In this document: positions 1-12,935 of the stretch, piece by piece
How positions within the stretch are numbered: position 1 is the stretch's first letter
Layout of the letters: the number at the start of each line of letters is the position of its first letter
From: Apis mellifera
Lineage: Eukaryota > Arthropoda > Insecta > Hymenoptera > Apidae
Direction of reading: 5' to 3'
Length of the DNA: 64,000 nt
Assembly (NCBI RefSeq): GCF_003254395.2
Contig: NC_037638.1
Coordinates: 2,423,001-2,487,000, forward strand
Position numbers and translations under genes: made by a program
Notes under the pieces: generated by a model
The model's database searches: none
Told to the model about the DNA's origin: nothing
Seen by the model: the letters and a program-made list of their open reading frames with translations, nothing else

Positions 1-1299
1 GTTAGTGCTGCGTTTCATAACATTGCAATTTTTAATTTCCGTATTTCGAGTAATTTTTCGTTTCGAATGCTTCGTTGGTGCTGCGTTTCATAGCATTGCA
101 ATTTTTAATTTCCGTATTTCGAGTAATTTTTCGTTTCGAATGCTTCGTTAGTGCTGCGTTTCATAACATTGCAATTTTTAATTTCCGTATTTCGAGTAAT
201 TTTTCGTTTCGAATGCTTCGTTGGTGCTGCGTTTCATAACATTGCAATTTTTAATTTCCGTATTTCGAGTAATTTTTCGTTTCGAATGCTTCGTTAGTGC
301 TGCGTTTCATAGCATTGCAATTTTTAATTTTCGTATTTCGATTAATTTTTCGTTTCGAATGCTTCGTTAGTGCTGCGTTTCATAACATTGCAATTTTTAA
401 TTTCCGTATTTCGAGTAATTTTTCGTTTCGAATGCTTCGTTAGTGCTGCGTTTCATAACATTGAAATTTTTAATTTCCGTATTTCGATTAATTTTTCGTT
501 TCGAATGCTTCGTTAGTGCTGCGTTTCATAACATTGCAATTTTTAATTTCCGTATTTCGAATAATTTTTCGTTTCGAATGCTTCGTTGGTGCTGCGTTTC
601 ATAACATTGCAATTTTTAATTTCCGTATTTCGAGTAATTTTTCGTTTCGAATGCTTCGTTGGTGCTGCGTTTCATAACATTGCAATTTTTAATTTCCATA
701 TTTCGAGTAATTTTTCGTTTCGAATGCTTCGTTGGTGCTGCGTTTCATAACATTGCAATTTTTAATTTTCGTATTTCGAGTAATTTTTCGTTTCGAATGC
801 TTCGTTGGTGCTGCGTTTCATAACATTGCAATTTTTAATTTCCGTATTTCGATTAATTTTTTGTTTCGAATGCTTCGTTAGTGCTGCGTTTCATAACATT
901 GCAATTTTTAATTTCCGTATTTCGAATAATTTTTCGTTTCGAATGCTTCGTTAGTGCTGCGTTTCATAACATTGCAATTTTTAATTTCCGTATTTCGAGT
1001 AATTTTTCGTTTCGAATGTTTCGTTAGTGTTGCGTTTCATAACATTGCAATTTTTAATTTCCGTATTTCGAGTAATTTTTCGTTTCGAATGCTTCGTTAG
1101 TGCTGCGTTTCATAACATTGCAATTTTTAATTTCCGTATTTCGAGTAATTTTTCGTTTCGAATGCTTCGTTGGTGCTGCGTTTCATAACATTGCAATTTT
1201 TAATTTCCGTATTTCGAATAATTTTTCGTTTCGAATGCTTCGTTGGTGCTGCGTTTCATAGCATTGCAATTTTTAATTTTCGTATTTCGAATAATTTTT
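1..1299. repeat. 73-bp tandem (satellite-like) array, about 17.8 copies
   Basis: The unit begins GTTAGTGCTGCG or GTTGGTGCTGCG. Seventeen consecutive copies start exactly 73 bp apart (1, 74, 147 ... 1169, 1242) with no indel. The 18th breaks off near 1299. Copies differ only by substitutions at a few recurring sites: A/G in GTTRGTG, A/G in CATARCATT, C/T before CGTATTTCG, and GAGTAA/GATTAA/GAATAA. Constant length with patchy variants suggests recent unequal exchange or conversion. The array touches the window start, so its true left end and copy number are not visible. There is no gene in it; short open frames across it are repeat translations. Confidence 0.97.
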
Positions 1300-2470
1300 T
1301 ATTATTGATTCCAAAGGATGGCGGTTTCTCGAGGAGTTATTCCAATCATATGGAAACGTGAAAAGGACGAGTAAAGGAAGGAAAGGGAAATATTTTCATC
1401 GCGAAGAAGGGACTGGAGAAAATCGAGAAACGGGGATTGGAAGAGGAAGGAAAATTAGCAGTAGAGAATTATGGAGCAGGCGAACGGCGGAACGAGAGCA
1501 CTCGACGATGTTGACGGACCAACAAAGAGGAAAAGTGGATGCGCGGGGAGGGAGGTAACACGAGTCGCCATCGTGCGACGATTCATCGTCGAGTGTCGAG
1601 GATCCGATAAGGCCGGTTTTTTAAAGTCCTTTAAAAAGCAATACGTCGAGGCGATGGAAGGTGGAGGAGAGAGAAGCTCTCGATAAATATCCCATGGATC
1701 CTGACCCGCCACGCGACCCCCTTATCCTCTCGATCTTAAATAGTTGGCCGCGCGTGCCGGTCATTCCGATCATCGCGTTAACTCGCACAAATGATCCCCT
1801 GTTATAACCACCCTGCCATCCATCCATTCTTATTACAGTTTTTCCAATATTCTTTCTGGAAATTTAAATATATTTGTTTTTATGTAAAATTTGGAGTTTA
1901 AGTATCGTAAATTATTTGAAATTATTACAATTTTTCCAATAAAGTTATATTTATATAAATTCTTATTGCAAATTTTCTAATATGTATATAGATTATATAT
2001 TTTCTAAGATGAAGAAATTTTTTTAAATCTGTGACGTGAGATGGATCCCAAATATAGAATTTTTATATACGAAGATTTTCGATACAAGGTTATCGAAACT
2101 TTTTAATATCTCAAAAAGTATTAAATGTCCAAAATTATTTAAGATCTTTTCCTCTTTCAAACTTTGTATTTTTCAAATTATTTTTCACAATCTTCAGACC
2201 ATCAATTTCTAGAATAGAAATAAATATCCCGAGTTAAAATTTAAGGTCTGAGATTCACCGTTTCTTACTTTTCCAAATTTTATATTCAACAGATTACAAT
2301 TCGAAACTAAAAATAGTAAAACCCTCGTATTTTGTATATTTCAAACTATTCTTCAAAATCTTTAGCTAATTTCTAGAATAGAAATAAATATCCCAAGTTA
2401 AAATATAAGATCTGAGATCCATCGTTTCACTTACTCTTCCAAATTTTGTATCCAACAGATTACCTTTCGA
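1300..2470. other. Non-coding spacer: purine/CpG-rich block, then AT-rich DNA
   Basis: 1320-1700 is GA-rich with many CGA/CGG words. 1830-2470 is AT-rich. Short frames on both strands overlap one another, none shows a recognisable domain, and no splice-consistent exon chain could be built. I see no RNA gene here. Confidence 0.6.
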
Positions 2471-2479
2471 AACTAAAAA

Positions 2480-3290
2480 TAGCAAAATCCTCGTAATTAT
2501 TCGATCATGCCAAACAAAAAGATTTCGAAGTATCGAAATTAAAAATAGCAAAATCCTCGTAATTATTCGATCAAAAGGATTTCTAAATTTCGTATCGAAA
2601 TTAAAAGTCACAATTTCTAAAAATTCTCGTAATTATTCGATCAAAAGGATTTCCAAATTTTGTATCGAAATTAAAAATCACAATTTCTAAAAATAAAATC
2701 CTCATAATTATTCCATCATGCCAAACAAAAGGATTTCTAAATTTCGTATCGAAATTAAAAGTCACAATTTCTAAAAATTCTCGTAATTATTCGATCAAAA
2801 GGATTTCCAAATTTTGTATCGAAATTAAAAATCACAATTTCTAAAAATAAAATCCTCGTAATTATTCCATGCCAAACAAAAGGATTTATAAATTTCGTAT
2901 CGAAATTAAAAATCACAATTTCTAAAAATAGCAAAATCCTCGTAATTATTCCATCAAAAGGATTTCTAAATTTCGTATCAAAATTAAAAACCACAATTTC
3001 TAAAGATAGCAAAATCCTCATAATTATTCCATCAAAAGGATTTCTAAATTTCGTATAGAAATTAAAAATCACATTTTCTAAAGATATAAAAATCCTTATA
3101 ATAATTATTCGATCAAAAGGATTTCTAAATTTCGTCGAAATTAAAATCAAAATTAAAAATCAAAATTTCTAAAGATAGCAAAATCCTCGTAATAATTATT
3201 CTATCAAAAGGATTTCTAAATTTCGTATCGAAATTAAAAATCACAATTTCTAAAAATAGCAAAATCCTCGTAATTATTCCATCATGTCAA
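2480..3290. repeat. Degenerate tandem array, unit about 67-90 bp
   Basis: The phrase CTCGTAATTATTCGATC (or close variants) recurs about every 67-90 bp, followed by AAAAGGATTTCTAAATTTCG and an AAATTAAAAATCACAATTTC block. About eleven imperfect copies are visible, differing by substitutions and by short indels such as the optional ATGCCAAACA insert. The frame on the minus strand at 2755-3150 is simply the array translated. Confidence 0.9.
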
Positions 3291-3299
3291 ACAGGATGA

Positions 3300-3900
3300 A
3301 AGAATCAATTACGAATCATGGAGGAAATCATAGCTCGTTTCCACACTTCCGTTTCCACAAACGGAAACTCATGGTCGGGTAAAGGGCGTAAGCGCGGAAC
3401 CGCGGCTTGCAACGACAATTTTCCAAGATCCCCGGGGAACACGTTGCCACTACACGATTTCAGACGAGCTAACGCCCGTGTTATGGGGTTGTCAAAGCAC
3501 AGACAGAATGACATCTCTATTATCACACGAACAGACCATGAAGCAGAGGAGGAACTGGGACTGCGAACGAACCAACGAACGAGAGAGAGAGAGGGAGAGA
3601 GAGATAGATAGATAGAAACGCGTGGCACAGAGATAACGTATCTCCCTGATGATGACAATCCTCCTTGGTGGCGTCCTAGGGGCACATATGGACCAACCCC
3701 ATGACTGTTAAATAGACGCTAGTCATTCTTGTAACGCTTTATCTCGAGAGATCCCACTCGATAATCTCTATCTCCCCCCTCCCCTTCCAATATTACGGGA
3801 TCCAACTCGAACAATTTTCTTCTCTCCCTTTTCCTTTCTTTCTTTTCTTTTTTCTTACAACTGTTACTTGTTGCTCGACATGCCATCATTTTTCACATCT
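3300..3900. other. CpG-rich island with GA/CT tracts, no gene recognised
   Basis: This is a short richer segment between two repeat arrays. It contains a GAGA tract (3579-3602) followed by GATA repeats, then a pyrimidine-rich stretch. Overlapping open frames on both strands are low-complexity. Nothing here supports a gene, though a distal regulatory or untranslated role cannot be excluded. Confidence 0.5.
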
Positions 3901-3904
3901 TATT

Positions 3905-5170
3905 TTCAAACATTGATTTGATAAAAAAAGAATACATACTCGAATCGTTGATTTTTTTTCTTTTTTTCTTCTTATGCAAGAAGACGCAAGATAAAATAAT
4001 AGATCAAGTTACTTATTGCTTGATTACAATCATTTTTCACATCTTATTTTCAAATATCAATTTGAAAAAAAAAAGTATACTTCTCGAATCGTTGATTTTC
4101 TTTCTTTTATTTCTTCTTACAACGCAAGATAAAATAATTAAACGAAGTTACTTATTGCTCGACACAATCATTTTTCACATCTTATTGAAAAAGAAAAGAA
4201 TACACGCATACTTCTCGAATCGTTGATTTTCTTTCTTTTATTTCTTCTTACAACGCAAGATAAAATAATTAAACGAAGTTACTTATTGCTCGACACAATC
4301 ATTTTTCACATCTTATTTTCAAACATCGATTTGAAAAAGAAAAAAATACACGCATACTTCTCGAATCGTTGATTTTTTTTCTTTTTTTCTTCTTTTCTTT
4401 TTTCTTCTTTTCTTTTTTCTTCTTCAACGCAATTTGGCGCAAGATAAAATAATACACGGAGTTACTTATTGCTCGACACAATCATTTTTCACTTATCTTA
4501 TTTTTAAATATCGATTTGAAAAAGAAAAGAATACACGCATACTTCTCGAATCGTTGATTTTCTTTCTTTTTTCCTTTTTCTTTTCTTTTTTTCTTTTCTT
4601 TTTTCTTCTTCAACGCAACTTGGCTCAAAATAAAATAATAGACGGAGTTACTTATTGCTTAATTACAATCATTTTTTACATCTTATTTTCAAACATTAAT
4701 TTGAAAAAGAAAAAAATACACGCATACTTCTCGTTGATTTTCTTTCTTTTTTTTCTTCTTACAACGCAAGATAAAATAATAAATGAAGTTACTTATTGTT
4801 TGACACAATCATTTTTTCAAACTTCACATCTTATTTTCAAACATCGATTTGAAAAAGAAAAGAATACACGCATACTTCTCCAATCGTTGATTTTCTTTCT
4901 TTTTTTCTTCTTTTCTTTTTTCTTCTTCAACGCAACTTGGCGCAAAATAAAATAATAGACGGAGTTACTTACTGCTTAATTACAATCATTTTTTACATCT
5001 TATTTTCAAACATCGATTTGAAAAAGGAAAGAATACACGCATACTTCTCCAATCGTTGATTTTCTTTCTTTTTTTCTTCTTTTCTTTTTTCTTCTTCAAC
5101 GCAACTTGGCGCATTTTTCACACATTGATTTGAAAAAAGAAAGAAAACACGCATACTCGAATCATTGATT
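3905..5170. repeat. Tandem array, unit about 130-185 bp, with polypyrimidine tracts
   Basis: Each copy holds CTCGAATCGTTGATTTT, a TTTCTTTC/TTCTTTTC tract of varying length, a CAACGCAA motif, GAAGTTACTTATTGCT, an ACAATCATTTTTCACATC block and GATTTGAAAAAGAAAAG. About seven to eight copies are visible. Unit length varies mainly because the pyrimidine tract expands and contracts. The plus-strand frame 4434-4955 is translated repeat. Confidence 0.93.
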
Positions 5171-5690
5171 TTTTCAATTCCACGTCGAATTAATACCAGA
5201 TCTCCTTTCTATATATATCTTCACGATTGCAAAAATTGTTTCTCTCGAAAACTATATATATATAAATAATAATACCTGGCAATAATAAATAACAAGACTG
5301 GTTGACGATTCGATCGCGCATCGTTCGATTTGACGAGAGAAACAGAAGGGGTGGGGAAGGGACGGTGAGAGAAACGTTGAACGGGAGGAGGACACTGGTG
5401 GCAGGAGGAGAGCGGCCAAGGCTGGCCGGCGGAGCTTCCGGTTCGCTGCCACATAATTTCGTTACTTTGAACGAAATTGGATTAAGGGGTTCGTTAAGGG
5501 CGCATTAGCGCGCGTTAGCACGTTAGCACGATGACCCTGGCTCGAATTACATTGTGGCGTTTGGTCAACTTTCAATGGGCCATGTCCAATGGGCGAGGAG
5601 CCCGGCTGGAACTCCGGAAGTAACGCAGATTCTCCTCCATCCCCCTCCAACCCGCCTTTCAACGTCTCTCCATTCGAAAACGAAAATTTT
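5171..5690. other. CpG-rich non-coding island
   Basis: 5290-5660 is clearly richer in G+C and CpG than its neighbours and sits between two arrays. It contains a short GCGCATTAGCGCGCGTTAGC segment (5499-5518). Open frames overlap on both strands without domain signal. Confidence 0.45.
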
Positions 5691-5734
5691 TCACATCGAA
5701 ATTTTATTCTTCCCTCTTATTATGTTTTATTATT

Positions 5735-6660
5735 CATATTCCATCGTTGAAAACATCGAAAGGGAACGTTTACAAATTTTACAATACCAACCACTCGAAT
5801 TTTCGTTACACTTGTTCTGCCTCCATATTTCGAGACGTCTCCTCAAATCCAACTTCAATTCTCTGATCCTCCTTGCAAGGAGATTTTAAATTGAAAATTT
5901 AAAATTGGCAAGATTAATCCTTTCACTCCATTCGAACTCTTTTTTATCGAAACATCCTTTAAAAAATTCCATCGTTGAAAATATCGAAAGGGAACGTTTA
6001 CAAATTTTACAAATTCCAACCACTCGAATTTTCGTTACACTTGTTCTGCCTCCATATTTCGAGACGTCTCCTCAAATCCAACTTCAATTCTCTGATCCTC
6101 CTTGCAAGGAGATTTTAAATTGAAAATTTAAAATTGGCAAGATTAATCCTTTCACTCCATTCGAACTCTTTTTTATCGAAACATCCTTTAAAAAATTCCA
6201 TCGTTGAAAATATCGAAAGGGAACGTTTACAAATTTTACAAATTCCAACCACTCGAATTTTCGTTACACTTGTTCTGCCTCCATATTTCGAGACGTCTCC
6301 TCAAATCCAAGTTCAATTCTCTGATCCTCCTTGCAAGGAGACTTTAAATTGGAAATTTAAAATTGGCAAGATTGATCCTTTCACTCCATTCGAACTCTTT
6401 TTTATCGAAACATCCTTTAAAAAATTCCATCGTTGAAAATATCGAAAGGGAACGTTTACAAATTTTACAATACCAACCACTCGAATTTTCGTTACACTTG
6501 TTCTGCCTCCATATTTCGAGACGTCTCCTCAAATCCAAGTTCAATTCTCTGATCTTCCTTGCAAGGAGATTTTAAATTGAAAATTTAAAATTCGCAAGAT
6601 TAATCCTTTCCATTCGAACTCTTTTTTATTCCTTTATCGAAACATCCTTTAAAAAAATTT
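5735..6660. repeat. 229-bp tandem array, four copies
   Basis: The motif CCATCGTTGAAAA(C/T)ATCGAAAG recurs near 5741, 5970, 6199 and 6428, exactly or nearly 229 bp apart. Each is followed by GGGAACGTTTACAAATTTTA, a CACTCGAATTTTCGTTACAC block and a palindrome-like CTCCTTGCAAGGAG. Copies 2 and 3 are nearly identical, so the array is young. Near-identical short open frames starting at 5905, 6134 and 6363 are repeat frames, not genes. Confidence 0.95.
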
Positions 6661-8030
6661 CCAAACTTTTCTCCTCGAGCTACACGCGTCTCCCTCTCGA
6701 ATTCTTCTCGTGGATCGCGACGAAAAGGAAGAAAGGAAAAGAAACAAAACTGTAACAATGCGAAACTCGTGAACGAGACACGACACAATGTCGCAGCACG
6801 CGATCGAGGCGGAACGAGGAGGAACGAGTTCGAGTTAGTCGCACAGATTTGGAAGGCGAAGATCGGGAGAAAGATGGATCGGGAGGATGGATTAATCGAG
6901 CGGATCGGCCGCTGCGGGGTGTCGCAAAAGATGGCGGATAGGTGGCCGGCCGAGAAGAAAGGGGTTCCTCTTAATTATAAAGGGGCACCGGCCGATAATT
7001 GTCGTGTAGTTGGACCAACATTGTGATTGCATGTTTTCCCGCCACGCCCATCCCGGTGGTCGATCCTTTTCTTCGTGTTTGCACCTCGCCCCCCCCCCTC
7101 GTGGGACCTTCTTGCCCTTCTCGCATCTTTATTAACCCGAAGATCGATTACAAGACCGATTTTTAAATAACTGGCGTCGATCCTGTTCAACCGAATGCCT
7201 CGTGAGAACCTTTTTTTCTCTTTTTCAGTGAGCAGTATTTTTGTATTTAGTCGAATAAAAGTTTATTACGATTCCTTATTTCCGTGGAAATAAAGTAAAT
7301 ATTCGAACAGACTTCATCTTTCATCCAAGTTTTCATTGGATTTTATGGAAAAGAATAAAAGAATGAATAATGTATTCAAGATAAAATTAAAGATTGGTGA
7401 GTTTTGTGAGAAAGGATTAAAAAGAAGGAAGAGGAGATCTTAATCAACGATTAGAATCTAATCTAAAGTATTAAGAGAAAGATTTCTAGAAAAACGTCGG
7501 AGAGGTGACAACAGGTGAGGTCCGGATTCGGGCACAAAGGGATCCCCGCTAAGTCAAAAACTCGAATAAAGAGGCATTTGAAAGAGGCGTGTTCTCTGGA
7601 CGATTTAAAAACTACCCCATCGATTTTGAGAATAGAACCGGAGGAAAGAGAGAGAAAGAGAGAGAAATTTATCTCCGTTCGTGGAAACTCGATAGTCAAA
7701 ATATTGAATTTCCTTCGGGAAGGTTCTCCTCTCGGGAGAAGTCGCGCAACAAAGAGGGTGACTCTTTTCACCTCGACTTCGTTCCTCACACGCGCCTCCG
7801 TCCCTCTTCTTATTTCTTTCCTTTCCTTTCTTTCTCTCTCTCTCTCTCTCCTTTCACGAGGGTGAGCTAAGAAGAGGAGGTTCCCCCTCGAATTACGCAA
7901 GAAATCCTGCGGCGAGGCCCGATTCTAATCGATCCTTTTGATTCCGCCACGTTTCAACTCTGCCCCACGGGCATCCTTTTTTTAACGAAGACGTTTCACC
8001 TTTCCAGCCTCCCTACGAGGCTATTTTTTT
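6661..8030. other. CpG-rich and GA/CT-rich region, no gene recognised
   Basis: Two islands (about 6660-7150 and 7480-7980) are rich in CGA/CGG words and in GAGA or CTCT tracts, including a CT run near 7823-7850. Frames of up to 145 codons overlap on opposite strands, are dominated by Arg/Glu or Ser/Leu runs, and have no recognisable domain. I do not call genes here. Confidence 0.5.
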
Positions 8031-9300
8031 TTCCTTTTCTTTTTTTTTCCTTTCTTCTTCTTCTTTCCATCGAATTTCCCTGTTTTGGACCAGTTTTTTT
8101 CTTTCTTTTTTTTTTTTCTTATGGTGTGGGAATTTTGGTAATTTCACGTGTAATTTAACGTAGAATTTACGAAGTTACAAGTTAATAATAAAATCGAATG
8201 ATTGGATGATATTTATATGGTAAATTGGACAGTATTTCTCTTATCTTTTTCTTTTTACGAATTTTCTTTTGGACGAGTTTTTTTCTTTTTTTTTTTCTCT
8301 TACAGTGTGGGAATTTTGGTAATTTCACGTGTAATTTAACGTAGAATTTACGAAGTTACAAGTTAATAATAAAATCGAATGATTGGATGATATTTATATA
8401 GTAAATTGGACAGTATTTTTCTTATCTTTTTCCTTTCCTTTTCTTCTTTTTACGAATTTTCCTGTTTTGGACGAGTTTTATTTTTTCTTTCTTTTTTTCT
8501 CTTACAGTGTGGGAATTTTGGTAATTTCACGTGTAAATTAACGTAGAATTTAATACAGGAGTTTATGAAATTACAAGTTAATAATAAAATCGAATAATTG
8601 AATGATATTTATACGGTAAATTGGACGGTATTTCTTTTATCTTTTTCCTTCTTCTTTTTATCGAATTTCCCTGTTTTGGACGAGTTTTATTTTTTCTTTC
8701 TTTCTCACTCTTACGGTGTGGGAATTTTGGTAATTTAACGTAGAATTTAATGTTTACGAAGTTACAAATTAATAATAAAATCGAATGATTGGATAATATT
8801 TATACGATAAATTGGACGGTATTTCTTTTATCTTTTTTCCTTTTATTTTTCCTTCTTCTTTTTATCGAATTTCCTTGTTTTGGACGAGTTTTTTTCTTTT
8901 TTTTTTCTTGCTTTTGTGAGAATTTCACATGTAATTTAACGTAGAATTTACGAAGTTACAAGTTAATAATAAAATCGAATAATTGGATTATATTTATATG
9001 GTAAATTGAACGGTATTTCTTTTATCTTTTTTCTATTTTCTTTTCTTTTTCCTTCTTTTTTCGAATTTCTCTATTTTGGAGGAGTTTTATTTTTTCTTTC
9101 TTTTTTTCTCATTCTTTTTCCTTCTTCTTTTTATCGAATTTTCCTGTTTTGGACGAGTTTTATTTTTTCTTTCTTTTTTTCTCTTACGTTATGGGAATTT
9201 TGATAATTTCAGTGGTAGAAGTTACAAGTTAATAATAAAATCGAACGATATTTATGATGATATATGGACGGTAAATTGGACGGTATTTCTCCTATCTTTT
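8030..9300. repeat. Tandem array, unit about 180-270 bp, six copies
   Basis: The block TGTGGGAATTTTGGTAATTT, then CGTAGAATTTACGAAGTTAC and AATAATAAAATCGAATGATT, recurs near 8126, 8307, 8509, 8719, 8915 and 9191. Long TTTTTCTTTC tracts separate the copies and vary in length. Successive copies degrade to the right; the last lacks the TTTAACGTAG segment. Confidence 0.92.
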
Positions 9301-10370
9301 TTCCCTCTTTCCTCTTTCCTTTTTTTTCGAATTTATGAATATCGATGATCTTCCCTTAAATTTGATAAATGAAAGCGCGACGCGACAAGGTACCCTAGGA
9401 GTTAACAGAGCAGAAAATCGTAAATTACTCCGATGATATCGATTCGCAGAGAGGTGGGCGTAGATCTTGTCCACTTTCGTCAATGTATATATGCGCTTTC
9501 TCTTTTCTTTTTTTTTTATCATCGACCTTAAACGATTTTCCTCCATCGTGAAAATAAATGAGAGAAAAGATGAATCCTTTTCGATCGAAGGATTGGACCG
9601 GATTGTTTCGAGAGGAAAGTAATATTCTTGTTAAAGTTATTAAAGGAATCGAAACTGACGTCATTTCTTATTAATTTTTTCCAAAAGATATTGAAAACTT
9701 ACTTATTGAAATACGCAAAATATTGAATGTGTGTGCCTCAACGACAGATGTTTATCGATTTAACGAAGAAACGAAAAATCGTTAAGAAATATATTGGCCT
9801 GGAAACTAAGCTCGAGACGAGTTTCCATAATAGCCCCCCGCGAATAAGGGAATTCATAATCAGACTTTCTATTCCGTCAACGATAATTGCGTCTCTACTG
9901 TCGATCCTCGAAATAAGGTAATGGAGAACTCGCGAAATCGGCTTGAGGGGTTAAATTGAAATTGAAATCACTCGAAATTACTCGCGGCCTCGAGGACTAT
10001 CGAGAAGCTTGATATCCCTCCCTCTCTCTCTCTCTCCCCACCCTTACAATCGAATATTACTCTCCTCTCGAAACAATCCGTTCCAATCCTTCGATCCAAA
10101 ACCCCAAAAGGACACCCCATCTTTCTTCTCGTTCATTCTTCGCGTTTATTTTCACGATCGTTCGATCGAGGAAAATTAACCAATCGTTGAACGGATAAAT
10201 ATGTTTTTTGGGTGGAAAATTTGAAGAATAAAGAAGGAAGATTCGAATAAAAAGAAAAGAAATATATATATTTTTTCGAATCTCAATACAATAAGAATAA
10301 TTGGATTATTCTAGGAAGAAATAAATAAAAAGACACGTTTTAATATCCGATTGATTTTTATTATGTAATA
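9300..10370. other. Spacer without a recognised gene
   Basis: Mixed composition, with a CT run near 10022-10035 and several short unsupported frames. I see no exon chain or RNA gene. Confidence 0.45.
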
Positions 10371-10379
10371 AAAAATCAT

Positions 10380-11300
10380 AATTGCACGAATAAAATTATT
10401 TTGAAAAGTTGGTATATCTAAGAAAGCAACGACCAACCCTTCCAATATAAAATAATTCATATCCTATTTTCTTGATTCTCGTTCCTTCGAAATTAAAATC
10501 GTTAAAAAAGAAGAAGCGAAATCCTTTCTTTCCCTCTTCTCCTGATGATGAATGAAATTATTTTGAAAAGTTATATCTAAGAAAGCAACGACCAACCCTT
10601 CCAATATAAAATAATTCAAATTATCCTATTTTTCTGATTCTCGTTCCTCCGAAATTAAAATCGTTAAAAAAGAAGAAGCGATACAAAATAATTCAAACTA
10701 TCCATTTTCCTGATTCTCATTCTTCCGAAATTAAAATTCCACCAAAATTGTTAAAAAAAAAAGAAGCGAACGAAATCCTTCCTTTCCTTCCTCCCCTGAT
10801 GATGAATGAAATTGTTTTGAAAAATAATTTTGGTATATTTAAGAAAACAACGACCAACCCTTCCAATACAAAATAATTCAAACTATCCATTTTCCTGATT
10901 CTCGTTCCTCCAAAATTAAAATTCCACCGAAATCGTTAAAAAAAAAAGAACGAAATCCTTCCTTTTCCTTCTCCCCTGATGATGAATGAAATTATTTTGA
11001 AAAGTTGATATATCTAAGAAAACAATGACCAATCCTTCCAATATAAAATAATTCATATCCTATTTTTCTGATTCTCGAAATTAAAATTCCACCAAAATCG
11101 TTAAAAAAGAAGAAGCGAACGAAATCCTTCCTTTCCCTCCTCCCCTGATGATGAATGAAATTATTTTGAAAAGTTGGTATATCTAAGAAAGCAACGACCA
11201 ACTCTTCCAATACAAAATAATTCAAACTATCCATTTTCCTGATTCTCGTTCCTTCGAAATTAAAATTCCACCGAAATCATTAACTCGAAAAAAAAGGAAG
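10380..11300. repeat. Tandem array, unit about 170-185 bp, five to six copies
   Basis: Each copy holds CCTGATTCTCGTTCC, AATTAAAATTCCACC, AATCGTTAAAAAAGAAG, CCCCTGATGATGAATGAAAT and GCAACGACCAACCCTTCC. Copies start near 10380, 10545, 10700, 10800, 10980 and 11150; some are internally deleted. The minus-strand frame 10992-11234 is repeat translation. Confidence 0.9.
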
Positions 11301-11975
11301 CAAACAAAATCCTTCCTTTCCCTCCTCCCCTCACACCTTCCCCCGCGACTCGAAATTGATAAAAATAATGATTGCCAGATCATAAATCCAGCCACCTTCG
11401 CTTATATACACCCCTTTTTCAAATACACTTTTGTCGAAGAACGGGCAAAAACAAGGTTGAAGGAAGGGGGGGATGGTTGGCATCAGAAAGACTCGAATTC
11501 GAGAGGTAAAAAAGGCGGAGAGGAGTGGAAGGCGTCGCGGAAGGAAGAGGCGGAAAAGGAGGATCCTCTCCTTCTCCCTCTCCTCGTTGCCGAATTTTCG
11601 GCGACGAAGGGAAGCCGAGGAGGAGGGGGTTGAGAGACGACAATAACTTCTCGGCTCGGCTCGACAATTTGATTTTATGCAACGCTTGGCACGCCTCTTA
11701 GCGCGAGATATCACTTATAACGTTTAACTAGATTGTTATGATTGTTGTCCCCCGCGCCGTTTCCCACCCTCCCTCTTCGTTATGCACGCGAGTAAAACGC
11801 GCGGAAAGAGAGGGAGAGAGGGGGTTGGCAGCGAAATTCCGAGGGAATTTCAACCTTCTCGTCCCTTTGACCGTACAAGGTGCTCCAAAGGCGAGGGTCG
11901 ATTGCAAACCAAAGAGTGTTTGTTAATTTGCGCTTGTCACTTTTTTATTTCACTTTTTTATTTTAAATCTAACGT
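11300..11975. other. CpG-rich island
   Basis: About 11460-11900 is G+C- and CpG-rich with purine-rich strands. Opposite-strand frames overlap and none shows a domain. It may be regulatory or untranslated; the sequence does not decide. Confidence 0.45.
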
Positions 11976-11982
11976 GCTATTT

Positions 11983-12935
11983 CTAAATTTACAAAAGTAG
12001 CATCCGATATGTGAATATAAAAATTAAGATAGTTTATGGAAGAAGTGTCTTTAATGGAAATTGTTAAGGGATTGAAAAATTGTTATTTGGAGAGAGGACA
12101 GAGTGGTTGTCAACTTTTTGGAACAGGAACCGAATAACTTAAACTAAATTTACAAAAGTAGCATCCGATATGTGAATATAAAAATTAAGATAGTTTATGG
12201 AAAAAGTGTCTTTAATGGAAATTGTTAAGCAATTGAAAAATTGTTGTTTTTGGAGAGAGGACAGAGTGGTTGTCAACTTTTTGGAACAGGAACCGAATAA
12301 CTGAAACTAAATTTACAAAAGTAGCATCCAATATGTGAATATAAAAATTAAGACAGTTTATGGAAGAAGTGTCTTTAATGGAAATTGTTAAGGGGTTGAA
12401 AAATTGTATATTTGGAGAGAGGACAGAGTGGTTGTCAACTTTTTGGAACAGGAACCAAATAACTGAAACTAAATTTACAAAAGTAGCATCCGATATGTGA
12501 ATATAAAAATTAAGACAGTTTATGGAAGAAGTGTCTTTAATGGAAATTGTTAAGCAATTGAAAAATTGTTGTTTTTGGAGAGAGTGGTTGTCAACTTTTT
12601 GGAACAGGAACCGAATAACTGAAACTAAATTTACAAAAGTAGCATCCGATATGTGAATATAAAAATTAAGATAGTTTATGGAAAAAGTGTCTTTAATGGA
12701 AATTGTTAAGCAATTGAAAAATTGTTGTTTTTGGAGAGAGTGGTTGTCAACTTTTTGGAACAGGAACCGAATAACTAAAACTAAATTTACAAAAGTAGCA
12801 TCCGATATGTGAATATAAAAATTAAGATAGTTTATGGAAAAAGTGTCTTTAATGGAAATTGTTAAGGGATTGAAAAATTGTGTATTTGGAGAGAGAATGG
12901 TTGTCTTTTTGGAGCAGGTTTCTCAGGAATCGAAT
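11983..12935. repeat. Tandem array, unit 156-163 bp, six copies
   Basis: Copies begin CTAAATTTACAAAAGTAGCA at about 11983, 12144, 12307, 12469, 12625 and 12781. Spacings are 161, 163, 162, 156 and 156 bp. The shorter copies lack an internal AGGACAG segment. Each contains GTCTTTAATGGAAATTGTTA and GGTTGTCAACTTTTTGGAAC. High identity implies recent expansion. Confidence 0.96.

Noticed and set aside
4434..4955. 173-codon Phe/Leu-rich frame, seeming membrane protein
   Set aside because: It is the pyrimidine-rich tandem array translated, so the hydrophobicity is an artefact of T-rich codons.
5905..6575. Three near-identical short open frames
   Set aside because: They are translations of the 229-bp tandem repeat and have no independent support.
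7463..7900. 145-codon minus-strand frame opposite two plus-strand frames
   Set aside because: Composition is GA/CT-tract driven; all three overlap and none resembles a protein family.
10530..11165. CTGATGA followed by GAAA in the repeat CCCCTGATGATGAATGAAAT, resembling a hammerhead core
   Set aside because: Only five bases separate the two boxes, so there is no stem II. No GTC with a matching stem I or III is nearby.
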